Shown here piece by piece: positions 37,479-45,434 of a stretch of 57,480 nucleotides of DNA (within the stretch, counting starts at the first letter, position 1; each line of letters begins with the position of its first letter). The stretch covers positions 1 through 57,480 of the forward strand of contig DYOQ01000012.1 in the NCBI GenBank assembly GCA_020720455.1, given 5' to 3'. The stretch comes from Bdellovibrio sp. Lineage in GTDB: Bacteria; Bdellovibrionota; Bacteriovoracia; Bacteriovoracales; Bacteriovoracaceae. Below the pieces are notes generated by a model. That model was not told the origin of the DNA and searched no databases. It saw only the letters and a list, made by a program, of their open reading frames with translations. A program made the position numbers and the translations under genes.

Positions 37479-37912
37479 TAATACTGTCCAGAATTCTGTA
37501 ATGTGGAGATCTGTTCAGCAATTTGAGATAGAAGTGCCGTTTGTTTCGAGTTTGACTTAAAAATTTCTGCACACTTGTCACTAATAAATTCTTGTCTGTT
37601 AAATAGGGGGCGAAGGATGAAATTTGTGATTTTAAGTGTTGTATCTCCGGCCCTAATGATATCGCCAATTTTTAAAACTATGATACCTGTTACTAGTTTT
37701 TCATTTAGATATGAAGGATATGTATCGTCTGAAAATTGTCCAATAAGGGAACACGCCGTTTGCATAATAGTAAAATGATGTTCTCCCATGAGATCATCAT
37801 CAATAATTAGTGAATTTTTTTCGCCTGAACCAATAGTTAGTTTTCTCTTTTTGAGAGCATAGTTATGAACTACATCTTGGTCAGGTGACTTTGATATTGC
37901 AAATTCTATCAT
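37478..37912 (-). CDS. FHA-like domain protein
   Basis: A 144-residue protein from the ATG at 37912; a GTG at 37930 would add six residues and neither has a clear ribosome binding site. Residues about 1-95 follow the forkhead-associated pattern: KLTIGSGEKNSLIIDDDLMG, HHF, then YLNEKLVTG and IGDIIRAGDTTLKI. The usual Arg of the GR motif is Ser, and the SxxH motif has become GExH, so phosphothreonine binding may be lost. It overlaps the hydrolase gene by one base. Confidence 0.65.
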   Translation of the reverse strand: MIEFAISKSPDQDVVHNYALKKRKLTIGSGEKNSLIIDDDLMGEHHFTIMQTACSLIGQFSDDTYPSYLNEKLVTGIIVLKIGDIIRAGDTTLKITNFILRPLFNRQEFISDKCAEIFKSNSKQTALLSQIAEQISTLQNSGQY

Positions 37913-37957
37913 AGAGTAGAATAATATCACACGAAACAGTTAGGTGAAAGGTGGGAA

Positions 37958-38061
37958 GAACTGGCCCATAACAGTGGTAAATTTTTAGAGATTGTTCAGC
38001 ATCTTGATAATTTATGTCAGGAAGTGTTCAACCATTGTTGTGGGCCAGTTCAGGCCAGTTC
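37958..38061 (-). repeat. Long inverted repeat with a third arm, downstream of greA
   Basis: GAACTGGCCCA (37958-37968) and TGGGCCAGTTC (38041-38051) are perfect inverted arms. They extend inwards through AACAGTGGT (37970-37978) and ACCATTGTT (38031-38039), one mismatch, for about 21 bp with a 52-nt loop. A further copy of GGCCAGTTC (38053-38061) abuts the greA stop. On the greA transcript either copy of GAACTGGCC could pair with the distal arm. No T tract follows. Confidence 0.6.
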
Positions 38062-38546
38062 TAGATATACTCAAACTCCTCTATATCATATTCGACGTCA
38101 CCTTTTGGTGCTTTTACTATAATATTATCTCCTGCATTTTTTCCAATGAGAGCAGCTCCTAGTGGGCTTTTGTAAGATATTTTGCCTTTTGATGAATCAG
38201 CTTCTCTGTCACCAACAATTTGAACAGTTGAAACTTCATTCTTTTCTACATTAAGAAGGGTCACTGTCGCACCAAAGACAATTTTTGATGAACGATTTTT
38301 GGATACATCTACTACTTTTGCGTTTGCAAGAACCCCTTGAAGCTCCTGAATTTTTCCTTCGATGTGAGACTGTTTTTCTTTGGCCGTATGGTATTCAGCA
38401 TTCTCTTTTAGATCACCAAGCGCCCTAGCTTCAGATATCGCTCTTTTAATATTTTCACGTTCAACTTTTACAAGTTGATCAAGCTTTTCCTCGATCTCTT
38501 TTTTACCTTTTGCTGTTAATAATTGTTCACTGCTTCCGTTGCTCAT
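38061..38546 (-). CDS. greA: Transcription elongation factor GreA
   Basis: Rescues backtracked RNA polymerase by stimulating transcript cleavage. It has 161 residues. The coiled-coil tip LGDLKENAEYH (44-54) carries the catalytic acids D45 and E48; the C-terminal FKBP-like domain ends SPLGAALIGKNAGDNIIVKA. It follows the Cys-rich gene by 12 bp. The unusual inverted repeat starts at its stop codon. Confidence 0.95.
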   Translation of the reverse strand: MSNGSSEQLLTAKGKKEIEEKLDQLVKVERENIKRAISEARALGDLKENAEYHTAKEKQSHIEGKIQELQGVLANAKVVDVSKNRSSKIVFGATVTLLNVEKNEVSTVQIVGDREADSSKGKISYKSPLGAALIGKNAGDNIIVKAPKGDVEYDIEEFEYI

Positions 38547-38558
38547 TTATTACTTCCT

Positions 38559-38870
38559 TTAATTTTTAAAGAGCGCATCAGCAGCTGATTTAAGAGCATC
38601 TTTTTCTTTGGTTGATGAATTTACACCATCTCCAAGAATGAAGTAACCACAAAAATTTGGTTTCTCTTTTTCTACTACTCTTTCCGCATTCATTTCACGG
38701 CATTGATTGTATGAGAGTTTGTCAAAATGAACGCACATTCTACAGCAACGTAAATGTACTGAACACTTCGGACACTCTTCATGGCGGATAATTGTTTCGG
38801 CCATTGTAAGTTCGAGTTCTGCTTCGCATTTATAACATTTAACATGTTTGTTTCTGTTGATATCGACCAT
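38559..38870 (-). CDS. Conserved Cys-rich (zinc ribbon-like) protein
   Basis: A 103-residue protein with CYKC at 12-15, CPKC at 33-36, RCCRMC at 41-46, then NQC at 55-57 and NFCGYF near the end. The pattern CC..C..F....NQC.E....V..K...NFC.YF recalls small proteins in deltaproteobacterial genomes, but I know no function for them. Metal binding is likely from the cysteines. It lies between a secreted protein and greA, abutting the first directly and the second by 12 bp. Confidence 0.7.
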   Translation of the reverse strand: MVDINRNKHVKCYKCEAELELTMAETIIRHEECPKCSVHLRCCRMCVHFDKLSYNQCREMNAERVVEKEKPNFCGYFILGDGVNSSTKEKDALKSAADALFKN

Positions 38871-39410
38871 TTAAAACTCCCTTGTTAGGTTTAAAAAGAA
38901 ACTATTTTTATCATTGTTAACGTTGCTTTTATTACTACTATCATTATCATTATCAATATCACTCGGCCCAAAATAAATTTTTGAAGGGTTTCTTCGATTA
39001 TACTCTTCGATCGATCTAGTCAAGTATTCTTCATTCTTGTGCTCTAATGTTTTGGCCATAAGAAAGTTTACTATTATTAAAGCAGCTCCGCCAATCATCA
39101 TTGTTTTCTTGCTATTGCCAGAATCACTAACAAGTAGTCCAGTCAAAAAAGTCAAACTTCCAGCAGTTCCTACGATAGCATTTGCTATCTTGATTTTTGT
39201 TCCATCTTGATAAAGGTTTAGGTAATTTTCAGCAACAGGGTCTTTTTTTATATGATGCCTTAACCCTTCCCCTTTTTTGGTTGAGTCGTGATCTACAAGA
39301 ATTTCTTGATGGTTAATTATTGCTGTTCGACCACATGTTTCTACACCAAATGCATCTTGGGCAAATATAGCAAGTTGGGTAAAAAGTAGTGTCAAATATA
39401 CGCTTTTCAT
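38871..39410 (-). CDS. Secreted or membrane hypothetical protein
   Basis: A 179-residue protein not recognised. Residues 1-22 look like a signal peptide (MKSVYLTLLFTQLAIFAQDA). Two adjacent hydrophobic segments lie at about 76-93 and 101-120 with a short charged turn, which could form a membrane hairpin. The C-terminal tail is Asn/Asp/Ser-rich (DIDNDNDSSNKSNVNNDKNS). It heads the probable operon with the Cys-rich gene and greA; its stop is followed directly by the next ATG. Confidence 0.65.
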   Translation of the reverse strand: MKSVYLTLLFTQLAIFAQDAFGVETCGRTAIINHQEILVDHDSTKKGEGLRHHIKKDPVAENYLNLYQDGTKIKIANAIVGTAGSLTFLTGLLVSDSGNSKKTMMIGGAALIIVNFLMAKTLEHKNEEYLTRSIEEYNRRNPSKIYFGPSDIDNDNDSSNKSNVNNDKNSFFLNLTREF

Positions 39411-39431
39411 AAACGAAAAAATATACCACCT

Positions 39432-39459
39432 TTTGTCGAGTAAAAAAAGGGTATAGAAT
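39432..39459 (+). promoter_or_regulatory. Candidate promoter for the UbiB-like gene
   Basis: TTTGTC (39432-39437) and TAGAAT (39454-39459) are 16 bp apart, 28 bp ahead of the start codon, in the divergent gap with the greA operon. A moderate match only. Confidence 0.3.
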
Positions 39460-39487
39460 ATATTTATATCTTTGATTGGGGAGAGTA

Positions 39488-41203
39488 ATGGGTTTTATTA
39501 AAACCGGATTAGGTATCAGTAAAACATTTAGAAATGCGGCCAGACTGAAAGAGATTTTGAGCGTTTTTGCAAAGAATGGGTTTGATGAGTTTATTTCAAA
39601 TGAATCACTAACTGGTTTTATACCTGATTTTGTTTTGCCAAGTTCTAAATTAAAAATTAGAGATGAGATTAGTAAAGCAGAGGAATCAAGTTGGTCCGGT
39701 ATTGTCGGGTATAGGCTTAGAGTATGCTTTGAGGAGCTTGGCCCTACATTCACTAAGCTTGGACAGTTACTTGGGTCAAGAGAGGATATGTTTCCAGCTG
39801 AATTTATCCGAGAGATGCACAAGTTAAGAGATCAAGTCAAGGGTATAGAGTTTAAGGAGGCCAAAGAGTTAATAGAGGGATCACTTGGAGTCTCTGTAGA
39901 CAAAGTTTTTAAGCATATTGACGAAATACCAGTTGGGACAGCTTCGATAGGAATTGCGTATAAAGCGGAACTATTAACTGGAGAGCTAGTAGTTGTAAAA
40001 GTTAAACGGCCTAAAATAAGAAAGATAGTAGAAACAGATATTGCACTTTTGATGGCAATCATTGGAAGAGTCGAACGTTTTAGTGATGAAGTCAGAAGGC
40101 TTGGTGTTTCAAGAATCATAAACGATTTTGCAGTTGGAATTATCACAGAGCTTAATTTTAATATTGAGGCAAGAAATTGCGTTAGGTATAAAGAGATTTT
40201 AGATGAGTGCGATACAGATAATATTTTTTATATTCCTAAGGTTTATTCTGCGTATACGACAGCAGATATTTTAGTTATTGAGTACCTTGACGGGATTCCT
40301 TTTAGTGACAATATAAAATTAAATAAGATTCATGAAACATTAGAAGAAAAAATTACTAAAGGACTCAATGTATTTATTAAAAGTTTTTTACAGTATGGTT
40401 TTTTTCACGCTGATTTGCATGGTGGTAATTTCTTTTATTTGAAAAATGGAAAGATTGGCCTTGTTGATTTTGGGCTAATGGGAAGTTTAAGTAAGCAGGG
40501 TAGGACAAATTTTATTGCTATTATCTACTCTTTGTTGACATATAATTTTGAAAATCTGACATATGAATTTTTAGATGTTGCCGAGTATGACAAAGTCCCC
40601 GATGTTGATGTGTTAGTTAGTGATGCAAGGTCATCGCTTGGGCCATATGTAGGATTATCGGTTCAGCAAACAGATTATTCTGAAGTGCTTAAGTTAATGA
40701 TTAAGGCACTTAACAAGCATGAAGTATATTTACCTAGAGAGTGGCTTACAGTTTTTAGAGCATTAATGACACTTGATGGAGTTGGCAAATCGATTGGAAT
40801 AGATATTGATCTTTTTAAAATGCTTGAAGGCGACATCAAAGATATTATTAAAAAATCAGTAACTAAAGATGATTTGTTAGAAGAGGGGATATGGGTTGCA
40901 AAAAGTTCAATGTCTTCTCTGCGGATTTTACCACGTCACTTTAAATGGTTCATGAAGGAGTGGTCGAAAAAAAATTACGCACTAGAAGTGATTAACACTG
41001 GGTATGAAAAAGAGATGTCATCTATTAATTCATCTCTGGTTTTTGTTGGGATGTCACTTCTTGCATCAGTGTTTATTCATTCAGGAGCATTGTTTATAGG
41101 GAGTGGTAATTATACTTCAATACAAAGCATTCCGATGGTGTCATGGGTCTTCTGGAGTTTTGGCATAGTAATTATTGTCAAGTCAATTTTTTCTCTTAGA
41201 TAG
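39488..41203 (+). CDS. UbiB/AarF (ABC1) family atypical kinase
   Basis: A 571-residue protein of the ancient ABC1/ADCK family, linked in other organisms to quinone synthesis and membrane lipid handling. The ATG at 39488 follows GGGGAGAG. The hallmark KxGQ motif (KLGQ, near 90-93), the ASIG nucleotide loop, HADLHGGN at 307-314 and the DFG motif at 327-329 are all present. Two hydrophobic C-terminal segments (about 510-530 and 550-568) anchor it in the membrane. No ubiquinone genes are nearby. Confidence 0.9.
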   Translation: MGFIKTGLGISKTFRNAARLKEILSVFAKNGFDEFISNESLTGFIPDFVLPSSKLKIRDEISKAEESSWSGIVGYRLRVCFEELGPTFTKLGQLLGSREDMFPAEFIREMHKLRDQVKGIEFKEAKELIEGSLGVSVDKVFKHIDEIPVGTASIGIAYKAELLTGELVVVKVKRPKIRKIVETDIALLMAIIGRVERFSDEVRRLGVSRIINDFAVGIITELNFNIEARNCVRYKEILDECDTDNIFYIPKVYSAYTTADILVIEYLDGIPFSDNIKLNKIHETLEEKITKGLNVFIKSFLQYGFFHADLHGGNFFYLKNGKIGLVDFGLMGSLSKQGRTNFIAIIYSLLTYNFENLTYEFLDVAEYDKVPDVDVLVSDARSSLGPYVGLSVQQTDYSEVLKLMIKALNKHEVYLPREWLTVFRALMTLDGVGKSIGIDIDLFKMLEGDIKDIIKKSVTKDDLLEEGIWVAKSSMSSLRILPRHFKWFMKEWSKKNYALEVINTGYEKEMSSINSSLVFVGMSLLASVFIHSGALFIGSGNYTSIQSIPMVSWVFWSFGIVIIVKSIFSLR

Positions 41204-41306
41204 TCAGGAATTGTCTGCCCATTATTGTTTCAGATGGACTAGTCAGAGATAATTTATTGGTGGCCAACAAAATTATTATTAAATCACAACTTACAAAGGA
41301 AAAAAA

Positions 41307-42173
41307 TTGAAAATTTCATTAGCGATTTTTTGCATGTCTTTATCATTAAGTAGTCTCTCTTTTGCCTCTGTTAAACCAAAAGTTATATATGGTGAGGATA
41401 ATCGAGTTGATTTATACGAAACTCAAGCGATATACGCTGAGTTAGCGATGTCAACGGCGGCGATGATTTCTGGAAGTAATTTAGATCTTGAAACAGGTCG
41501 TTATGTGATTTCTGGATCAACCTTAGAGAGTAGAGGGATTTGCACAGAGGAGAGATTTGCTGATCAAATTACTCCAGCGGTTTGTAGTGGTTTTCTAGTA
41601 GGAGAAGATTTATTGGTGACTGCTGGCCATTGTGTTACTAATCAAAGTGATTGTGATAGCTATCGTTGGGTTTTTGATTTTGCTACCACTTCTGCTAATC
41701 AGCAAGATTACCAAGTTCCAGTAAATAGTGTTTATGAGTGTAAGGAGATAGTCGAGAGAGCGTTTGGTCTTGGTGTAAACGATGATTATTCACTTATTCG
41801 TCTTGATAGAAAAGTAAAAGATAGAAGAGTGTTATCTTTTAGAAAGAGTGGTAAGATTTCTATAAACGCAGAGTTGTTAGTAATAGGACATCCAACTGGA
41901 TTGCCAGTTAAAATTGCAGATGGAGCTTATGTAAGAGATGCATCTCCTTCTGCATATTTTACGACTAATTTAGATACGTTTGCTGGGAACTCGGGTTCAG
42001 CTGTTTTTAATGTGGATACTTTAAAGGTTGAAGGTATTCTTGTTCGTGGTGCTCAAGATTATGCTTATGATGGTGATAAAAATTGCAAAGTCCCAAATGT
42101 TTGCGAGATGAATGAGTGTGACGGAGAAGATGTAACTCGAATCACCAACATTCGTGCTCTTAAAAATTTATAG
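41307..42173 (+). CDS. Secreted trypsin-like serine protease
   Basis: A 288-residue exported S1/S1B-type protease. The TTG start at 41307 has AAAGGA 6 bp upstream, and residues 1-20 form a signal peptide. The triad is visible: His108 in VTAGHC, Asp160 in DDYSLIRL, and Ser229 in FAGNSGSAV. Several cysteines suggest disulfides. The triad spacing resembles glutamyl endopeptidase/V8-like or bacterial trypsin-like enzymes. A role in prey or host protein breakdown is inference from the suggested lineage. Confidence 0.88.
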   Translation: MKISLAIFCMSLSLSSLSFASVKPKVIYGEDNRVDLYETQAIYAELAMSTAAMISGSNLDLETGRYVISGSTLESRGICTEERFADQITPAVCSGFLVGEDLLVTAGHCVTNQSDCDSYRWVFDFATTSANQQDYQVPVNSVYECKEIVERAFGLGVNDDYSLIRLDRKVKDRRVLSFRKSGKISINAELLVIGHPTGLPVKIADGAYVRDASPSAYFTTNLDTFAGNSGSAVFNVDTLKVEGILVRGAQDYAYDGDKNCKVPNVCEMNECDGEDVTRITNIRALKNL

Positions 42174-42190
42174 TTAGTGTTTAGTTGCAA

Positions 42191-43252
42191 TCAAATACTG
42201 TCGCATCCAGGAATGTAGATGGGTGCGATAGGCATAGCAAGACCTTTAATATAATGTGGCCCAAAGATGTGTTGAATTAGCTCCGAAGTTGGAAGGGTGA
42301 ACATTTCATCATTTTGGCCTATTAGAGCTTCAGTATTAGATTTTGTAAAAGAGGTTAATTCAACTTGGTGGTCAGTTAAGTATCCGACAAGATCTTTAAA
42401 TAGCTCGGTGTTACCTGGACGAAGAAGTGCTGTGTATGTTTGAGTAAAGTTAGTACGACTTAACTTACAGTTTAGTCCAGGGAACCATATTTTAGCAGTC
42501 GAGAGAAGTTCTAATACTCTTTTCCGTTGTTTGTTAGTATATCCAATTTCATGGATAACATTTTGTAGATCAAGTCCTTTGTTAATCATGAAGTAGCTAA
42601 GTATTTCTCCTGCAATGTTTTGTTCGATATATAAGTCGGTAGATGAAATATTAGAAAGATCTTCCCATGATTTCTCAGCTCTGCTTATTGTTAAGAAGTC
42701 TGAACATGTGATTTCATCATAAATTTTTTTTATCTGGTCACGTAGTTTTGGAGATAATGTAAAGAGTGAAGTTTTTTTATAGTTCTTTGTTATCTCGTTA
42801 GGTAGTTGTTGATTGGAGTGCTTTGATTCAAGTTGATCACCAGCAGGAATAAAACCATACTTTGCGTACATCTCCGTAAGGTCGCTCCAGAGAATAAAAA
42901 GTGAACTCTCTTTTGTAAATGTATTTATGACTGTGTTGATAAGATTGTCAAAATGGCCTCCGCCTCGATAAACAGGAGATGTTGCGATACCACCTAGTAG
43001 TGTAACATTAAATGTATTTCCATTATGTATGAGAGTTTTTGGTAAGGCCCCAACATGAGAAACGATACTACCATCTTGTTTGTTAATTATTAAAAAATTG
43101 TTGTGCCAGTTTTGATTATTCATTAGTGGATAAAAATCTATTGGGAACGAATACGGAGCACTATAATGAAACGACTCTTCGATTAGGGAAACTACTTGCT
43201 GGTAGAGGTTTGGATTCTTTGATAATGTCGTGATAGCAAAATTATCTCTCAT
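42191..43252 (-). CDS. GNAT-family N-acetyltransferase
   Basis: A 353-residue protein. The N-terminal 160 residues follow the GNAT pattern: a core strand FLIINKQDGSIVSHVGALPK, then LLGGIATSPVYRGGGHFDNL, which holds the acetyl-CoA pyrophosphate loop (R-G-x-G-x-F), then LFILWSDLTEMYAKYGFIPAG. The C-terminal half is a second, more diverged domain as in Eis-like two-domain enzymes. The substrate is unknown. It is convergent with the protease gene and divergent from the flagellins. Confidence 0.8.
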   Translation of the reverse strand: MRDNFAITTLSKNPNLYQQVVSLIEESFHYSAPYSFPIDFYPLMNNQNWHNNFLIINKQDGSIVSHVGALPKTLIHNGNTFNVTLLGGIATSPVYRGGGHFDNLINTVINTFTKESSLFILWSDLTEMYAKYGFIPAGDQLESKHSNQQLPNEITKNYKKTSLFTLSPKLRDQIKKIYDEITCSDFLTISRAEKSWEDLSNISSTDLYIEQNIAGEILSYFMINKGLDLQNVIHEIGYTNKQRKRVLELLSTAKIWFPGLNCKLSRTNFTQTYTALLRPGNTELFKDLVGYLTDHQVELTSFTKSNTEALIGQNDEMFTLPTSELIQHIFGPHYIKGLAMPIAPIYIPGCDSI

Positions 43253-43344
43253 ATATATAATGATACCTACGTTTTATATCTTTTATCTGTTGGTAGGCAA
43301 AAAATTCCCTTGAAATGGTATACTAAAGATTTTTATTTTTTTCA

Positions 43345-43371
43345 TAAACCTTTTTAAAACATTTGCGATAA
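43345..43371 (+). promoter_or_regulatory. Sigma28 (FliA)-type promoter for flagellin 1
   Basis: TAAA (43345-43348), exactly 15 bp, then TGCGATAA (43364-43371). The known FliA consensus is TAAA-N15-GCCGATAA. It lies 90 bp upstream of the flagellin start, leaving a leader of roughly 85 nt. Spacing and position support it strongly. Confidence 0.7.
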
Positions 43372-43461
43372 GTCTCATGAAGGAATTTTATAGGGGTTTC
43401 AATCTTTATAAAATCACTGATGGGAAGGAGTCTCGTCAGTCCCTAAGTCAAGGAGGATATC

Positions 43462-44310
43462 ATGGGTCTTCGTATTAATACAAACGTAGCTTCGCTGAAC
43501 GCTCAAAGAAATTTGAAGGGCACGAGGCTGGATATGGAGAAGACATTCGAGCAGTTGTCTTCTGGTGAACGGATTAACCGTGCCGGAGATGATGCCGCTG
43601 GATTGGCCATATCAGAGAACTTAAAGGCGCAGATTAGGGGTTTAGGTCAAGCAGAAAGAAATGCTGCTGATGGAATCTCGTTAGTTCAGATTGCTGAAGG
43701 TGCGTTGGCAGAAGCGTCAAACATCTTAATCAGACTTCGAGAACTTTCAGTTCAAGCTGCTTCAGACACAATAGGTTCAACAGAGAGAAAATTCTTGAAT
43801 GTTGAATTTGAGCAGTTGACATCAGAGATTGACCGAATCGCTAACTCTACAGAGTTTAACAGAGTACCTTTGTTAAATGGTACAGGAGCAGTTTTTGACA
43901 TTCAGATCGGAACAAGGAATGACCCTATCGCTGATAGGTTGACATTCGATGCTTCGAGTGCAGATGTAAACATTGCAGCTCTTGGACTTAATTTAGCATC
44001 GGTTGCAGACAAAATTTCTTCTCAGAACTCATTGACATCTATTGATCAGGCAATTGTCTCTGTTTCTGGAATTAGAGCAGATTTTGGTGCTCTTCAGAAC
44101 AGATTACAATCAACGATCAATAATATTGGCGTGAGTATTGAGAATTTATCTGCTGCTAATTCTAGGGTAAGAGATGCGGATGTTGCTTCTGCGACTGCCG
44201 ATTTGACTAAGGGATCAATCTTGGTTAATGCCGGTACGTCAGTATTAGCACAAGCAAATCAGTACTCTAGAAATGCGTTGTCATTAATTCAGGCAGCGGC
44301 GCAGGGGTAA
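43462..44310 (+). CDS. fliC: Flagellin, short D0-D1 type (copy 1)
   Basis: Filament subunit exported by the flagellar type III system. It has 282 residues. The N-terminal D0/D1 region (MGLRINTNVASLNAQRNL; SSGERINRAGDDAAGLAIS) and the C-terminal helices (AQANQYSRNALSLIQAAAQG) are canonical, with only about 90 residues between, so outer D2/D3 domains are absent. AAGGAGG lies 8 bp upstream of the ATG. A second flagellin follows in tandem. Confidence 0.95.
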   Translation: MGLRINTNVASLNAQRNLKGTRLDMEKTFEQLSSGERINRAGDDAAGLAISENLKAQIRGLGQAERNAADGISLVQIAEGALAEASNILIRLRELSVQAASDTIGSTERKFLNVEFEQLTSEIDRIANSTEFNRVPLLNGTGAVFDIQIGTRNDPIADRLTFDASSADVNIAALGLNLASVADKISSQNSLTSIDQAIVSVSGIRADFGALQNRLQSTINNIGVSIENLSAANSRVRDADVASATADLTKGSILVNAGTSVLAQANQYSRNALSLIQAAAQG

Positions 44311-44345
44311 CTGATACGTGGTTGATTATCCTGCAGTAATCGATC

Positions 44346-44448
44346 GCAATTGGCAATTGAGAAGAATTGGTTTATTGAAAGTTTAGACTAGTTAGCTATT
44401 GATTGATGGATTGATGATTAATTATTAACTACGCAAGCATGATGCTTG
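44346..44448 (+). repeat. Short tandem repeats and dyad between the flagellin genes
   Basis: GCAATTG is repeated in tandem (44346-44359), GATTGATG is repeated in tandem (44401-44416), and CAAGCAT-G-ATGCTTG (44434-44448) is a perfect dyad. No clear sigma28 promoter or terminator was found here. Confidence 0.45.
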
Positions 44449-44476
44449 TATGAACTAGGGCAACAGGAGGTTACTT

Positions 44477-44494
44477 ATGAATACAGGAGATTAA
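44477..44494 (+). promoter_or_regulatory. Five-codon upstream ORF ahead of flagellin 2
   Basis: ATG AAT ACA GGA GAT TAA encodes MNTGD. It has its own strong site, AGGAGG (44465-44470), and ends 2 bases before the flagellin ATG. Its codons contain the GGAG used by the flagellin. Coupled translation or ribosome handover is plausible. Confidence 0.5.
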
Positions 44495-44496
44495 CT

Positions 44497-45330
44497 ATGG
44501 GATTAAGAATAAATACAAACGTGCCTTCACTGTCGGCGCAGAGGTCTTTGGGTGTAACGACTAGAAACTTGAATGATAACTTTAGAAAGTTAGCATCAGG
44601 AGAGAGAATTACCAGGGCCGGTGATGATGCAGCAGGGTTGGCAATTAGTGAGAACTTAAAAGCACAGATCAGGGGAATGAGGCAGGCAAAGAGAAACGCC
44701 GGAGATGCTATTTCCATGATCCAGACATCGGAGGGAGCGTTAAATGAGATTTCTAACATCATTATCAGACTTAGAGAGCTCTCAGTGCAATCTGCCTCTG
44801 ATACGCTTGGAAGCACTGAACGCGGATTTAGTGATATCGAGTTTCAAAATCTTAAAGAGGAGCTCGATAGAATTGCTAAATCATCAGAGTTTAACGGGAT
44901 TAAGCTTCTCGATGGTTCTGGTGGTAAGATGGATTTTCAAGTTGGAATCTACAATGATCCAATCTTGGATAGGATATCGTATGATGGTACTAGGAATGAT
45001 TCGACGCTTGCGTCACTTGGTATCGCAGCCGATGGTATTACCACTAAAGAGGGAGCACAGCAATCTCTTAAAAGACTCGATGATGCGTTGGTGCATGTTA
45101 ACGGAGTTCGGGCCGATTTGGGCGCGATTCAAAACAGAATGCAATCTTCGATTACCAATCTTGAGGTTTCAGATGAAAACCTTAGTGCGGCAAACTCGAG
45201 GATTAGAGATGTGGACGTTGCGCAGGAGACTGCAAAGTTGGCAACGAACAACATTTTGGCAGCTGCCGGAGCATCTGTTTTGTCTCAGGCAAACCAATAC
45301 CCGAACGTTGCGCTTAAGCTAATAGGATAG
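44497..45330 (+). CDS. Flagellin, short D0-D1 type (copy 2)
   Basis: A 277-residue flagellin beginning at the ATG at 44497 (MGLRINTNVPSLSAQRSLG); an in-frame reading from 44446 is rejected since it adds a non-flagellin tail. N- and C-terminal helices match copy 1, ending SQANQYPNVALKLIG. The middle region differs more. It ends with a strong terminator. Tandem flagellins often build sections of one filament or serve different conditions. Confidence 0.94.
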   Translation: MGLRINTNVPSLSAQRSLGVTTRNLNDNFRKLASGERITRAGDDAAGLAISENLKAQIRGMRQAKRNAGDAISMIQTSEGALNEISNIIIRLRELSVQSASDTLGSTERGFSDIEFQNLKEELDRIAKSSEFNGIKLLDGSGGKMDFQVGIYNDPILDRISYDGTRNDSTLASLGIAADGITTKEGAQQSLKRLDDALVHVNGVRADLGAIQNRMQSSITNLEVSDENLSAANSRIRDVDVAQETAKLATNNILAAAGASVLSQANQYPNVALKLIG

Positions 45331-45346
45331 AATAAACTTTCAAACG

Positions 45347-45380
45347 ACACCCTTGGCCTTGAATGAGGCAAGGGTGTTTT
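45347..45380 (+). terminator. Terminator of flagellin 2
   Basis: ACACCCTTG (45347-45355) and CAAGGGTGT (45369-45377) pair perfectly over 9 bp, with an inner CCT/AGG pairing, followed by a T-rich run. A good intrinsic terminator. Confidence 0.85.
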
Positions 45381-45434
45381 CATTTTGTTTTTCTTAGATT
45401 GCACACTATCCAATCGTAGAATAAAATACTCTTA

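Noticed and set aside
41203-41306. Second copy of the greA-downstream element
   Set aside because: A few short words (GTCAGGAA, GATAATTTAT) are shared with 37958-38061, but the order and the inverted arms are not.
44744-45322. 192-residue plus-strand ORF inside flagellin 2
   Set aside because: Alternative frame of a canonical flagellin; its sequence has no domain or signal and its Arg/Leu-rich composition is typical of a shadow frame.
43462-45330. Recent duplication of one flagellin gene
   Set aside because: The two genes differ throughout the middle and in many third positions, so the duplication is old.
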